43,133 nucleotides of DNA from Puniceicoccales bacterium. Lineage in GTDB: Bacteria; Verrucomicrobiota; Verrucomicrobiia; Opitutales; JAIRKQ01. Below, in pieces: positions 10,393-19,525 of this stretch (its first letter is position 1; every line of letters starts with the position of its first letter). The stretch lies in contig JAIRMM010000014.1 of NCBI GenBank assembly GCA_031258695.1, positions 1-43,133 on the forward strand, given 5' to 3'. The notes beneath the pieces were generated by a model. That model saw nothing but the letters and a program-made list of their open reading frames with translations, was not told the origin of the DNA and did not search any database. A program made the position numbers and the translations under genes.

Positions 10393-11442
10393 TCATGCAA
10401 TGGTTATCGACTTGTCCAAGTAAACATCTTGGATGGCATTCAACAGGCTCACACCATCTTTCATGGGACGTTGGAAAGCCTTTCGTCCACAAATTAACCC
10501 AGATCCCCCAGCCCGCTTATTGATAACAGCCGTTTCAACCGCCTCATGGAAGTCATTGGCCCCCGAAGCTCCTCCCGAATTTATTAGCCCGGCCCGGCCC
10601 ATGTAGCAATTCGCCAGTTGGTAACGGGTTAAATCTATTGGATTATCGCTCGTTAATTCCGAGTAAACCTTGTCGTGGGTTTTCCCAAATTTCAATGCCC
10701 TGAAGCCTCCATTGTTTGTCGGTAACTTTTGTTTGATTATGTCGGCTTCAATCGTCACACCCAGGTGATTTGCTTGACCCGTCAGGTCAGCGCTTGTGTG
10801 ATAGTCTTTGTCGGCATTGAACGCATTATTTCTTAGATAGCACCAAAGAATTGTTGCCATGCCGAGCTCGTGGGCTAGCTGAAATGCTTCCGTCGTCTCC
10901 TGTATCTGGCGTGTGGATTCTTCGGACCCGAAATAAATTGTGGCCCCAATGGCCGCAGCTCCCATGTCGTAGGCCTGTTGAACATGGCCGAAGTAAATCT
11001 GGTCAAATTTATTGGGATATGTCAATAATTCATTGTGGTTCAATTTTACAACAAAAGGTATCTTGTGGGCGTATTTTCTAGAAACAATCCCGAGTACCCC
11101 CAATGTGGATGCTACGGCACTACAACCGCCCTCAATGGCTAATTTTACAATATTTTCAGGGTCAAAATATTCCGGGTTTGGGGCGAAGCTGGCAGCTGCC
11201 GAATGTTCGATACCTTGGTCTACGGGAAGGATCGAAATATAGCCTGTTCCTCCAAGGCGTCCCGTGCTGCGAATTCGCGATAGGCTGTTGAGAACGGCAA
11301 CCGACCTATCTGACTGTAAAAATATTTCGTTGATAAAATCCGGCCCCGGTAGGTGTAGTTTGGACTTGTCTATTGTTTTGCACCTGTGTTGGAGCAAGCC
11401 TGACCTATCATTTTTTTTAAATTCTTCCACATGTTTGTTCAT
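10393..11442 (-). CDS. fbaB: Class I (DhnA-type) fructose-bisphosphate aldolase
   Basis: [95 protein letters not shown]. Confidence 0.93.
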   Translation of the reverse strand: MNKHVEEFKKNDRSGLLQHRCKTIDKSKLHLPGPDFINEIFLQSDRSVAVLNSLSRIRSTGRLGGTGYISILPVDQGIEHSAAASFAPNPEYFDPENIVKLAIEGGCSAVASTLGVLGIVSRKYAHKIPFVVKLNHNELLTYPNKFDQIYFGHVQQAYDMGAAAIGATIYFGSEESTRQIQETTEAFQLAHELGMATILWCYLRNNAFNADKDYHTSADLTGQANHLGVTIEADIIKQKLPTNNGGFRALKFGKTHDKVYSELTSDNPIDLTRYQLANCYMGRAGLINSGGASGANDFHEAVETAVINKRAGGSGLICGRKAFQRPMKDGVSLLNAIQDVYLDKSITIA

Positions 11443-11490
11443 AGATATTCCTTAACGTTGCTACCATTTTTAGAATTTTTGTAAAAAAGG

Positions 11491-11547
11491 CAATGGATTT
11501 ATTGCGACCTAGCCGGGAAATCTGAAACGTTGGAAGTAAATCCATTG
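11491..11547. promoter_or_regulatory. Perfect 11-bp inverted repeat with 35-nt spacer in a divergent intergenic region (candidate attenuator/terminator)
   Basis: caatggattta (11491-11501) and taaatccattg (11537-11547). T-rich on both exits: TTTTATTT on +, CCTTTTTT on -. Confidence 0.5.
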
Positions 11548-11643
11548 TTTTATTTGTCCTCCGAATTAATTTTTTTGTTAAAAATTTGACATTATAAATA
11601 ATAGGGCTACCATCGGTAAAATTTTTTCAAAAAGGAGGAATAA

Positions 11644-12144
11644 ATGGACATTTACACTGAAGAAACCCACCGACCGACAGGGACCTATGGGGTACCTGGT
11701 CAATTTGTGGAACCGGCGGATGAACCGGTTTCGGAAATGGGAGGAGTAATTTGGACATCGAGAGCCGTGAGACAAATGCAGGGACTACGAGCAATTGCCC
11801 ATGAATATGAAGCTGAAATTGCCGAAAGACCATTGGGAGAAAGAGAAGTCACCCTTGTTGTTGACGGCCAACTGATTAACGGCCAATTTGTTGTTGACAA
11901 CGTAGAGGCGCGAAACCACCTAAGTGGTCTACAAGCAACGGCTGTGCAGGGATCCAAGTGGGGAAAAATGATCATCGGTGCTGCTGGACTGGCACTAGGA
12001 GTGATATTGCAAGTACAAGGTAGTAACTATGACGCAGCCGCCTATGGGGTTGCATTGGCCTTGATTGTATCGTCCCTGGAAAATATTTTTATAGACAAGA
12101 TCAAAAAGCCTGATCCTGCCTTGAGAGGAGAATATCGGGCATGA
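11644..12144 (+). CDS. Orphan protein with a C-terminal hydrophobic hairpin (two putative TM segments)
   Basis: Strong RBS aaaggagga upstream of ATG; 166 aa; MIIGAAGLALGVILQV-QGSNYDA-AAYGVALALIVSSLENIFI; no family recognised. Confidence 0.7.
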   Translation: MDIYTEETHRPTGTYGVPGQFVEPADEPVSEMGGVIWTSRAVRQMQGLRAIAHEYEAEIAERPLGEREVTLVVDGQLINGQFVVDNVEARNHLSGLQATAVQGSKWGKMIIGAAGLALGVILQVQGSNYDAAAYGVALALIVSSLENIFIDKIKKPDPALRGEYRA

Positions 12145-12259
12145 TACGCAAAGGCGTGGGCGGAAAGTTTGTTCCCAATTGTGTTGATGGCGTCTAGGAC
12201 AAGGCATAAACCGATGGCAAAGGGTACGTGGTATCCTCTCTTTGTCAGTCCGGCAACCT

Positions 12260-12925
12260 TCAATTGAGGTATGGGTTATTTTTTTCCTTCAAAATGGTTG
12301 TAAATTTTCCATGGCCGGGGATAACCGTCGTATGTTGGGGCAATGTCAAAAGTTTTTCCTTTATTCCGGAAATCAGTAACGATTCATTGCCACCCGGCAA
12401 ATCAGATCTTCCAATGTTATTCTTGAATAATGTATCGCCCGTAAATACACATTCCAGTGCTTTGATATAAAATGCCAAATCCCCGGGAGAATGCCCCGGC
12501 ACCCATCGGCAAAAAATTTCCAGCCACCCGTTGACGTTGATCGTATGGTTATCTTCTATTTCAACATCGATTTTGCAGGGAATAAGGTTCATGTTCGATC
12601 CGCCAATCATTGCCACCAATTCCGGGTGTTCAATCAATAGTTTGTCCAGCCCATGGGCATAGGTTTGTGCTCCCAAATTTTTAAACACATGGCCGTCGCC
12701 CACGTGGTCCCAGTGGCCATGGGTAAATAAGACGGCGACCACTTTTGTGTCCGGCAGAAGCATGTTTTTACTCGCTTCGAATGCTCCAAAGGGGGCATCG
12801 ATCAGCACAGCCTCGTGGCGCTTGGCGTTCTCAATGAATCCGACATTGTTTCCGATGGGACCACACTTTGTAACAAAGATTTGTACTTCTTCACCCGATG
12901 CGACTAAAAATTTTGACCTATGCAT
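12260..12925 (-). CDS. MBL-fold metallohydrolase (glyoxalase II-like)
   Basis: FTHGHWDHVGDG (HxHxDH-like), VPGHSPGDLAFYI, FTGDTLFKNNIGRSDLPGG, TTVIPGHGKFTTI. Confidence 0.92.
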   Translation of the reverse strand: MHRSKFLVASGEEVQIFVTKCGPIGNNVGFIENAKRHEAVLIDAPFGAFEASKNMLLPDTKVVAVLFTHGHWDHVGDGHVFKNLGAQTYAHGLDKLLIEHPELVAMIGGSNMNLIPCKIDVEIEDNHTINVNGWLEIFCRWVPGHSPGDLAFYIKALECVFTGDTLFKNNIGRSDLPGGNESLLISGIKEKLLTLPQHTTVIPGHGKFTTILKEKNNPYLN

Positions 12926-12926
12926 T

Positions 12927-13553
12927 TTAAAAAATTTCCAGGATCACCTTATCTTCCAATTCTCTAATACCGGTGATTTCAGCAACAATACCGGTGATTT
13001 CAGCAACATTATGAGAATTCCACCCATTAGGCAATCCTAAATCATTGCCATAATCTCCACCCTTCAGGTAAAAAATTTTGCCCTTTGGTTTCAAAAGTTT
13101 TTTCGAATATTTCAAAAAATCGGCCAAATTTGTCACCGCCCGGCCGACAATTTTATCGAATTTATCGAAAAAGTCTTCGGCCCGAATGTTTACCGTTTTC
13201 ACGTTCTGCAGGTTGAGTCTTCTTAGCATATCGTTCACCGCCATGATCTTTTTCCCGACAGAATCCATCAGTGTAAAACTAGTTTCACGGCAAACAATGG
13301 CCAACGGAATCCCGGGAAGACCACCTCCGGTCCCGATGTCCAAAACATCTTCGCCTTTGGTAAAATTTCCAACCGTGGAAATTGACAGGCTGGGAATGAT
13401 GTGATGGCCGATAACATTTTGAATATCTTTCCTTGAAACGAGGTTAATTTTTTCATTCCACTCACCCAGTAATTTGGAATATTCTACCAGCTGATGTAAT
13501 TGGCTTTCTTCCAGCCGGGGGAAAATTTTTGCGATTAAACTTTCATCTGCCAT
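12927..13553 (-). CDS. rsmG: 16S rRNA (guanine527-N7)-methyltransferase
   Basis: KLLGEWNEKINLVSRKDIQNVIGHHIIPSL, DVLDIGTGGGLPGIPLAI, GRAVTNLADFLKYSKKLLKPKGKIFYLKG. Confidence 0.93.
   Translation of the reverse strand: MADESLIAKIFPRLEESQLHQLVEYSKLLGEWNEKINLVSRKDIQNVIGHHIIPSLSISTVGNFTKGEDVLDIGTGGGLPGIPLAIVCRETSFTLMDSVGKKIMAVNDMLRRLNLQNVKTVNIRAEDFFDKFDKIVGRAVTNLADFLKYSKKLLKPKGKIFYLKGGDYGNDLGLPNGWNSHNVAEITGIVAEITGIRELEDKVILEIF
12966..13007. repeat. Perfect 21-bp in-frame tandem duplication inside rsmG
   Basis: aataccggtgatttcagcaac twice in a row; encodes the EITGIVA repeat. Confidence 0.9.
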
Positions 13554-13596
13554 GAATTACAAGTAATTACTTCTTCCAGACCTTCCAGACCATTTC

Positions 13597-14406
13597 TCAG
13601 AAAAATTCATCGAGCGCTTTCCACCCTTGCATGGAGATTTCTTCGGGCCGTAGGTGTGCGGCAATTTTGCATTCCGACAGCCAACTTTGCAATTCAACGC
13701 ATCCGTCCTTGCCGATTCCTCCCATTTGTTTTCTTCTTTTTGTAAAAATCCACCTGATGGTCTGTTTCGTCCTTGGTTTAAAAAGGAACGGGTTTTGCTT
13801 TTTTACCATTGACACCATGACCGATGACACCATCGGCTCTGGATAGAATGAGTCTGCAGCCACCCTATGCATGGAAACCCTATCATAGGCCGATTGGATG
13901 AAAATTGAAATGGGACAGATTTCCGAAGGCCTGATGGAGGCAAAAAACCTCTGTGCCGTTTCGGCTTGGGTGATTAAATCTATGCTCTGTGGCAAATGGT
14001 AACATTCCAAAAGAGCGCTTATCCAGGTGGATGAAATCGAATAGGGTAGGTTGGAAACCACTTTAAAAGTGCCTATATTTTGTGGCAATCCGGCCATCGG
14101 AAAATCCACCGCATTGCCATGCATCAGCTGTAAATTACTGTAATTTACAAATTTGGATTTTAGAAAATTGAAAAGGCGCCTGTCCAATTCAATGGCGAAC
14201 AATTTGGCTCCGACCTTTAAAATTTTTTCTGACAGTGCTCCAAGCCCCGGACCAATCTCAACGACCACATCACCATCCCCCACATCCGAAATTGCCACAA
14301 CTTTATCGACCACATTGCCATCGACTAAAAAGTTTTGACCAAGTTTTTTGGAGGGAATTATTTTGAGGTTTTTTAAATCGAGCAGCGTTTGCTTTAATAG
14401 CGACAT
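13597..14406 (-). CDS. rsmA: 16S rRNA dimethyladenosine transferase (KsgA/RsmA)
   Basis: IIPSKKLGQNFLVDGNVVDKVV, VVEIGPGLGALSEKIL, VVSNLPYSISSTWISALLE. The ORF track extends to 14505; ATG at 14406 (MSLLKQTLLDLKNLK) is the more likely start. Confidence 0.9.
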   Translation of the reverse strand: MSLLKQTLLDLKNLKIIPSKKLGQNFLVDGNVVDKVVAISDVGDGDVVVEIGPGLGALSEKILKVGAKLFAIELDRRLFNFLKSKFVNYSNLQLMHGNAVDFPMAGLPQNIGTFKVVSNLPYSISSTWISALLECYHLPQSIDLITQAETAQRFFASIRPSEICPISIFIQSAYDRVSMHRVAADSFYPEPMVSSVMVSMVKKQNPFLFKPRTKQTIRWIFTKRRKQMGGIGKDGCVELQSWLSECKIAAHLRPEEISMQGWKALDEFF

Positions 14407-14467
14407 TGGCTTGGTTGATGATTTATTATTTAATACCTTGGGAACCATAGTTTCCAACGTCGAAAAA

Positions 14468-15553
14468 TTACCAGGATTCACCTTCAAGCCCCATGCCCTG
14501 CTCATGCTGTTCCTTCATTTCATATACCCAACGCAGCACCTCAGCCACCGGCTCGATTAGTTCCGTGGGAATGAAAGTCATCACCTCTCCAACATCCATG
14601 AGAGAGTGTGCCAGTGGTACGTTGCGCATGATTGGAATATTATTCTCCCGGGCCACCCGTATCATTTCCTCTGCGATGGCTCCCTGCCCAGTCGCCAAAA
14701 TGATGGGCAAAGAAGATCCTTTGCTTTTCATGTTATAGTATACGGCTACGGCAATATGTTCGGGGTTTGTTATCAACACGCTGGATTGTTTTGTCCTACG
14801 TGGAGCATCCTGTTCGATCATTTCGCGGTGTAGCTGTTTTCGTTTTCCCTTAATTTGCGGATCTCCTTCCATTTCCTTGTACTCCCGTTTTACCTCATCC
14901 TTGGACATTTTCATTTTACTCATAAAATTTCGCTTTTGGAAGACAAAATCTATACACGCAACCACAACGTATGCAAAGATCACATTGTATGCAAATCGTT
15001 TCATTATTGGTCCCAGAATGTTGATCACTCCCGAGAGACCATAGAATGGTAACAGAAGCAAATCTCGAATTAGATTCTTTATGACCATGTAGATCAATAT
15101 GCCCAAAAATATTATTTTTAAGGCCGATTTCAAAAATTCGAAAAGGTTTTTTTTAGAAAAAATCTGTTTAATTTTTTCCGCAGGATTAAGTTTTTTTATA
15201 TCTGGTTTTACCGTTTCGAAGGTGAGCAGAAAACCAATTTGAGCACAATTTGCAACCACAGCCATAACCATGCAAATCCCGAGGGCAGGCAGTATGATGC
15301 TAATCATTTGTTTAAAAACCCCAGCAACAACGTTGGAATAGGCCATTTTAAAATCTTCCGACAGGTAGCCTATGGGAAACACGAGCATGTTTCCTATGGC
15401 TTTCACGTGACTGGACCATCCAAGACCCACGTATGCATACAGGCCTATTAGCAGGGATGTGGAAACCACATCCGTACTTTTAGACACCTGGCCTTTTTTT
15501 CTAGCATCCCGCAGCTTTTTCGGCGTGGGCATTTCTGTTTTTTCACCACTCAT
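14468..15553 (-). CDS. sctU: Type III secretion export apparatus protein SctU (YscU/FlhB family)
   Basis: EKTEMPTPKKLRDARKKGQVSKSTDV; DEVKREYKEMEGDPQIKGKRKQLHREM; cleavage-site region SSVLITNPEHIAVAVYY. Confidence 0.93.
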   Translation of the reverse strand: MSGEKTEMPTPKKLRDARKKGQVSKSTDVVSTSLLIGLYAYVGLGWSSHVKAIGNMLVFPIGYLSEDFKMAYSNVVAGVFKQMISIILPALGICMVMAVVANCAQIGFLLTFETVKPDIKKLNPAEKIKQIFSKKNLFEFLKSALKIIFLGILIYMVIKNLIRDLLLLPFYGLSGVINILGPIMKRFAYNVIFAYVVVACIDFVFQKRNFMSKMKMSKDEVKREYKEMEGDPQIKGKRKQLHREMIEQDAPRRTKQSSVLITNPEHIAVAVYYNMKSKGSSLPIILATGQGAIAEEMIRVARENNIPIMRNVPLAHSLMDVGEVMTFIPTELIEPVAEVLRWVYEMKEQHEQGMGLEGESW

Positions 15554-16342
15554 CTATCTAACAAAAATTTTAACAAATTCCGCAAGTTTACTTCTGGACG
15601 TAAAATACAATTCGAAGAAGTGATTCAATAGGGACAAATACATAAACAAAAACATCATGGACAGCCAACTTTTTACCGGCATTGCTAGGAAGAAAACATT
15701 AAGTTGGGGAGCAAATCTGTTGACCATGCCAAGCCCAAATTCTGCCAGGAACAAAACTATCAATATGGGAGCTGCCAAGGAAAACATTATGGCCATCAAG
15801 TCCTTTACCAAATCCATAAAAAATACCGCAAACCCCACCTCAAACTTGGGGAAATATGAAAATACCGGCCACACTTGATAGGTCTTATATATGAGGTCCA
15901 GGAAAAATAAAAATCCACCGGAGGAAAAAAATGCCACCGACATCATTTGTATCAAGAAACTTCCCATGAGTGACGTTTGGGAACCCGCCATCGGGTCAAA
16001 TATCGTTGCCATCGATGCCCCCCGTTGAACATCGACCACAAAACCAACCCCTTCCGCCGTATAGAAAATAAAACTGGCGACAAACCCCAAAACAATCCCT
16101 ATGATAACCTCTTTTATCAGCAATCCGCCCATGCTTAGAACGGCAAATTCTCCCTGGGGAAGTGTTGGAAATACTAAACAAAACAATGGCAAAGACAGTG
16201 ACAATATGGTGACATTGCGTCCAGTTCCTACCACAAATTGGCGCGAAAAAAATGGAGCTACGGCCAACGACGCCCCCAATCGAGCCATTGCTATAATTAC
16301 CAATAGGCATGTACTTGATATTTCCTTTAGTGGCGTATTCAT
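15554..16342 (-). CDS. sctT: Type III secretion export apparatus protein SctT (YscT/FliR family)
   Basis: Polytopic; KEVIIGIVLGFVASFIFYTAEGVGFVVDVQRGASMATIFDP; FLAEFGLGMVNRFAPQLNVFFLAMPVKSWLS. Confidence 0.92.
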   Translation of the reverse strand: MNTPLKEISSTCLLVIIAMARLGASLAVAPFFSRQFVVGTGRNVTILSLSLPLFCLVFPTLPQGEFAVLSMGGLLIKEVIIGIVLGFVASFIFYTAEGVGFVVDVQRGASMATIFDPMAGSQTSLMGSFLIQMMSVAFFSSGGFLFFLDLIYKTYQVWPVFSYFPKFEVGFAVFFMDLVKDLMAIMFSLAAPILIVLFLAEFGLGMVNRFAPQLNVFFLAMPVKSWLSMMFLFMYLSLLNHFFELYFTSRSKLAEFVKIFVR

Positions 16343-16352
16343 AATCCACCTA

Positions 16353-16622
16353 TTACTTGGTTAACACCGGAAATTCATTGAATAGAAAGTTAGTGAATTC
16401 CAAAATTTCACCGCCTATCCAGTGACAGGTTAGGGCTAATACTACGATTACAAAGATCAATTTTACCGCAAATCCCAATGTCTGTTCCTGAACCTGAGTC
16501 AACGCTTGCAAGAGGCTGATGAACAGTCCTACTATCGTAGCTATCAAGATCGGAGGCATCGATAGAACCAACACCAAAATCATCGCCTTAGATGTTACAC
16601 TCAAAATAAATGACTCGTGCAT
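16353..16622 (-). CDS. sctS: Type III secretion export apparatus protein SctS (YscS/FliQ family)
   Basis: MILVLVLSMPPILIATIVGLFISLLQALTQVQEQTLGFAVKLI. Likely start MHESF; the ORF track extends to 16667. Confidence 0.92.
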   Translation of the reverse strand: MHESFILSVTSKAMILVLVLSMPPILIATIVGLFISLLQALTQVQEQTLGFAVKLIFVIVVLALTCHWIGGEILEFTNFLFNEFPVLTK

Positions 16623-16812
16623 AAGTTTAAAGTTATGCCATTTAAGCAAAAATTTTAGGATAAACAATCTTTTTTGAAATCTTTGATGTAAAACCCTCCC
16701 GTCTTCCGAATGGCTTCATTGCTAGGAAACAGATTCTTTGGGAAACCGATGGCATAGACTTTTTGGAAGATCGTTGGCTTTGCCTAGGGGTTGTGCCGTT
16801 GGCACACGCTGG

Positions 16813-17130
16813 TCACTTGGACGATTGGTTCTTAGCAATTTCGAGTTCTATAATTTTAAATTGGACGAACTTTCCCTTCGCTTTACCCGTTACCTCGCGA
16901 AAATATTCCATCGTAATTTCCTTGTCCACCCCATCGAATGTGTATTCGCAGTAAGTATCGATATCAAAATCAGACCGATCTTTTATAAAACCTTCAATTA
17001 TCTTTGTACGCTCAAGGTTTGTAAGTGCACCATAAAACTTACTTGCCACATTCTTTGAAGCAACGCACGTCGTTGTCCCCTTTGAAAAAATTTTTACCAC
17101 ATTGCTGTTATCCGTGCCACACATGACCAT
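16813..17130 (-). CDS. Hypothetical protein upstream of sctS
   Basis: 105 aa ORF co-oriented with sctSTU; no family recognised. Confidence 0.5.
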   Translation of the reverse strand: MVMCGTDNSNVVKIFSKGTTTCVASKNVASKFYGALTNLERTKIIEGFIKDRSDFDIDTYCEYTFDGVDKEITMEYFREVTGKAKGKFVQFKIIELEIAKNQSSK

Positions 17131-17417
17131 ATTCTTTTCCCGTTTGTGACTTTGAAAGTTAAAGCCGTCTTTCCATTAATTTCCTCTAAATTCAAAATCT
17201 TGTAAATGGTATATTTCAATCTGAAAACCCTTGCATTGTCAATAAAAAATTAGGATTTTTTGGTGGGTGCGAGAAAAATATCATCGGTAACGGCGATGAT
17301 AGTTGCCAAAAGGTCGGTTTGCCATGGGGTCTAAAAATTTAACGGAGGAATTATGCCATTTGCCAGGATTCGAATTGTCTTGAACTTTTAGCATATTCAC
17401 ATTTTTTCACCTAGGAA

Positions 17418-18572
17418 ATGACCTATAGCAGAGATAATCCATTTGCCGCACCTTTAAAATTTCGGAGAAGGTTGAATGGCCAGGCGAGCGATAAAAACGT
17501 CCAACATCTAATTTTCGATGTGGGCAACGGTGGCATATCCTACAAATGTGGCGATTCCATTGCTGTACTCCCAAAAAACAATGAAGGTGAAGTAGCCGAA
17601 ATTTTGCATTTGTTAAAAATAGCCCCCGAAACACAGGCTAAGCTCCCTTTCCTGGGGGAAAAAATATCGATTTTTTCTGCCCTAGGAGAATACCTTTGCA
17701 TAACCAATTTGCCCGATCAATTTTGGAAGTGGCTTGGAGAAATCGAAGCGGATTCCGACATGGGCTCATTCATTGGTGATAAAATACTCCGTCCCGATCC
17801 GGAATGTCAGGTTTTGGCAAAATCATATTCACTGTTGGAGATTTTAAAAAAATTCGATGGACACTGCAAAGTGGAACCAGACGAATTGGTATCCAAGCTA
17901 CGCCGTTTGATGCCGCGGTTATATTCCATTGCATCATCCCCCCTCCCTAACCGAGATGAAATACACATTGTCGTTGGGGTTGTTAGCTATGTAAATGCCA
18001 TCGGAAATAAGAGGAATGGCATCGCATCAAACTATTTGGCCCACGATGCAAATATTGGGGAAGGTATTAGGATTTTTGTGGTAAATTCCATGTTCGCATT
18101 GCCGACAAATGCCGAATCAAACATCATAATGGTTGGCCCGGGAACTGGAATTGCGCCGTTTAGGGGTTTTTTACAGGAGAGACAATGGGTGGTGAACAAA
18201 GGTGGTAAAGTCGGGAAAAGTTGGTTGTTTTTCGGTGACAGAAATCGCGGGACGGATTTTTTATTTGAGGAAGAATTGCAAACTTTTAAAGATTCTGGTA
18301 TTTTGACAAACCTGGATTTGGCCTTTTCGAGGGATCAGGAAAATAAAATATACGTTCAGGATAGAATTTGGGAACATCGCAAGGAACTCTGGTCGTGGAT
18401 TTCCAATGGAGCCCATGTTTACATCTGCGGCAATGCATCTAAAATGGCCGTGGACGTCGAAAATACCCTAAAAAAAATAGCCATGGAACTTGGAAACTTT
18501 ACCGAAGATGAGACCAATGCTTTTTTTAAATCCCTAAAGGACAATCGACGCTATCAAAAGGATGTCTATTAA
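17418..18572 (+). CDS. CysJ-like NADPH/FAD flavoprotein reductase lacking the FMN domain
   Basis: RLYSIASSP (FAD-binding RxYSxxSS), MVGPGTGIAPFRGFLQER (NADP), YICGNASKMAVDVENTL, C-terminal RRYQKDVY. Confidence 0.9.
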   Translation: MTYSRDNPFAAPLKFRRRLNGQASDKNVQHLIFDVGNGGISYKCGDSIAVLPKNNEGEVAEILHLLKIAPETQAKLPFLGEKISIFSALGEYLCITNLPDQFWKWLGEIEADSDMGSFIGDKILRPDPECQVLAKSYSLLEILKKFDGHCKVEPDELVSKLRRLMPRLYSIASSPLPNRDEIHIVVGVVSYVNAIGNKRNGIASNYLAHDANIGEGIRIFVVNSMFALPTNAESNIIMVGPGTGIAPFRGFLQERQWVVNKGGKVGKSWLFFGDRNRGTDFLFEEELQTFKDSGILTNLDLAFSRDQENKIYVQDRIWEHRKELWSWISNGAHVYICGNASKMAVDVENTLKKIAMELGNFTEDETNAFFKSLKDNRRYQKDVY

Positions 18573-18610
18573 CATTAGCTGCCCCTAACGTCGATGGATC
18601 GGCTCCCTTG

Positions 18611-19525
18611 CTAAAATTTATCCCGCTGGTGAAACTTTCTATAGTCGGACATTAGGCGCTTCCTGTCGACGGCCGTATAAATTTGGGTAGTGGAAATATC
18701 CGCATGGCCGAGCATCTCCTGTATGGAACGCAAATCTGCTCCATTTTCCAATAGGTGTGTGGCAAAGGAATGGCGTAGGGTGTGGGGAGTTACGGATTTT
18801 TCTATCCCCGCCAGTTTTATGTATTTTTTTAGATGCATCCACACGGTTTTCCTGGATAATTTACGGCCCCTTATCCCTATGAAAAACGTGCTATCCGTTT
18901 TAGATTTTACGAATTTTGGACGTGCGACGGTTAGGTACCGCTCCAGTTTTGATTTGGCAATGGATCCAAAGGGAACACTCCTTTCCTTTGCCCCCTTGCC
19001 ATATACCCTCAAAAAGCAGTTTTCAAAATCGATGGCCTGAATTTTAATATCACACAATTCGGACACTCTCAGTCCGCTGCTGTAAATCAGTTCGAACATT
19101 GCACTGTCCCGCATGGCCAGTGGAGATTTTTCTCCGTCTAACTCCAAGATTTTTGCCACCTCCTCCGATGTCAATGTATCCGGTAGTTTTCGCATGCAGC
19201 GGGGACGTTTCAATTGCTTGGCAACGTCTAAATTTGCCATGTTTCGGGATTTGGCAAATTTGGAAAATGACCGCAGGGCGGACAACTTCCTCGCCACCGT
19301 GGCCGACGAACATCCGGATTTATCCAGGAACGTTAGCCATTGGCGCAGTATTTCCAATGAAACCTCTGACCAGCTTTTTAGGGCATGTTTCGAAAAAAAG
19401 TCTAGGAGGGTTAATAGGTCATTTTCGTAGCTGGCTACGGTGTTTTTGCTACTTCCCTTTTCCAATTCCAGGTGTACGAGGAAGGCATCGATATCCTCTT
19501 TCAAAACTGATGCCGTTTCATCCAT
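18611..19525 (-). CDS. Tyrosine recombinase XerC/XerD
   Basis: YSSGLRVSELCDIKIQAIDF, VTPHTLRHSFATHLLENGADLRSIQEMLGHADISTTQIYTAVD. Confidence 0.94.
   Translation of the reverse strand: MDETASVLKEDIDAFLVHLELEKGSSKNTVASYENDLLTLLDFFSKHALKSWSEVSLEILRQWLTFLDKSGCSSATVARKLSALRSFSKFAKSRNMANLDVAKQLKRPRCMRKLPDTLTSEEVAKILELDGEKSPLAMRDSAMFELIYSSGLRVSELCDIKIQAIDFENCFLRVYGKGAKERSVPFGSIAKSKLERYLTVARPKFVKSKTDSTFFIGIRGRKLSRKTVWMHLKKYIKLAGIEKSVTPHTLRHSFATHLLENGADLRSIQEMLGHADISTTQIYTAVDRKRLMSDYRKFHQRDKF

Noticed and set aside
11995-12263. Minus-strand ORFs (e.g. LKVAGLTKRGYHVPFAIGLCLVLDAINTIGNKL) between the MBL gene and the orphan gene
   Set aside because: Mostly antisense to the orphan's hydrophobic segment, TTG start, no family; treated as chance.
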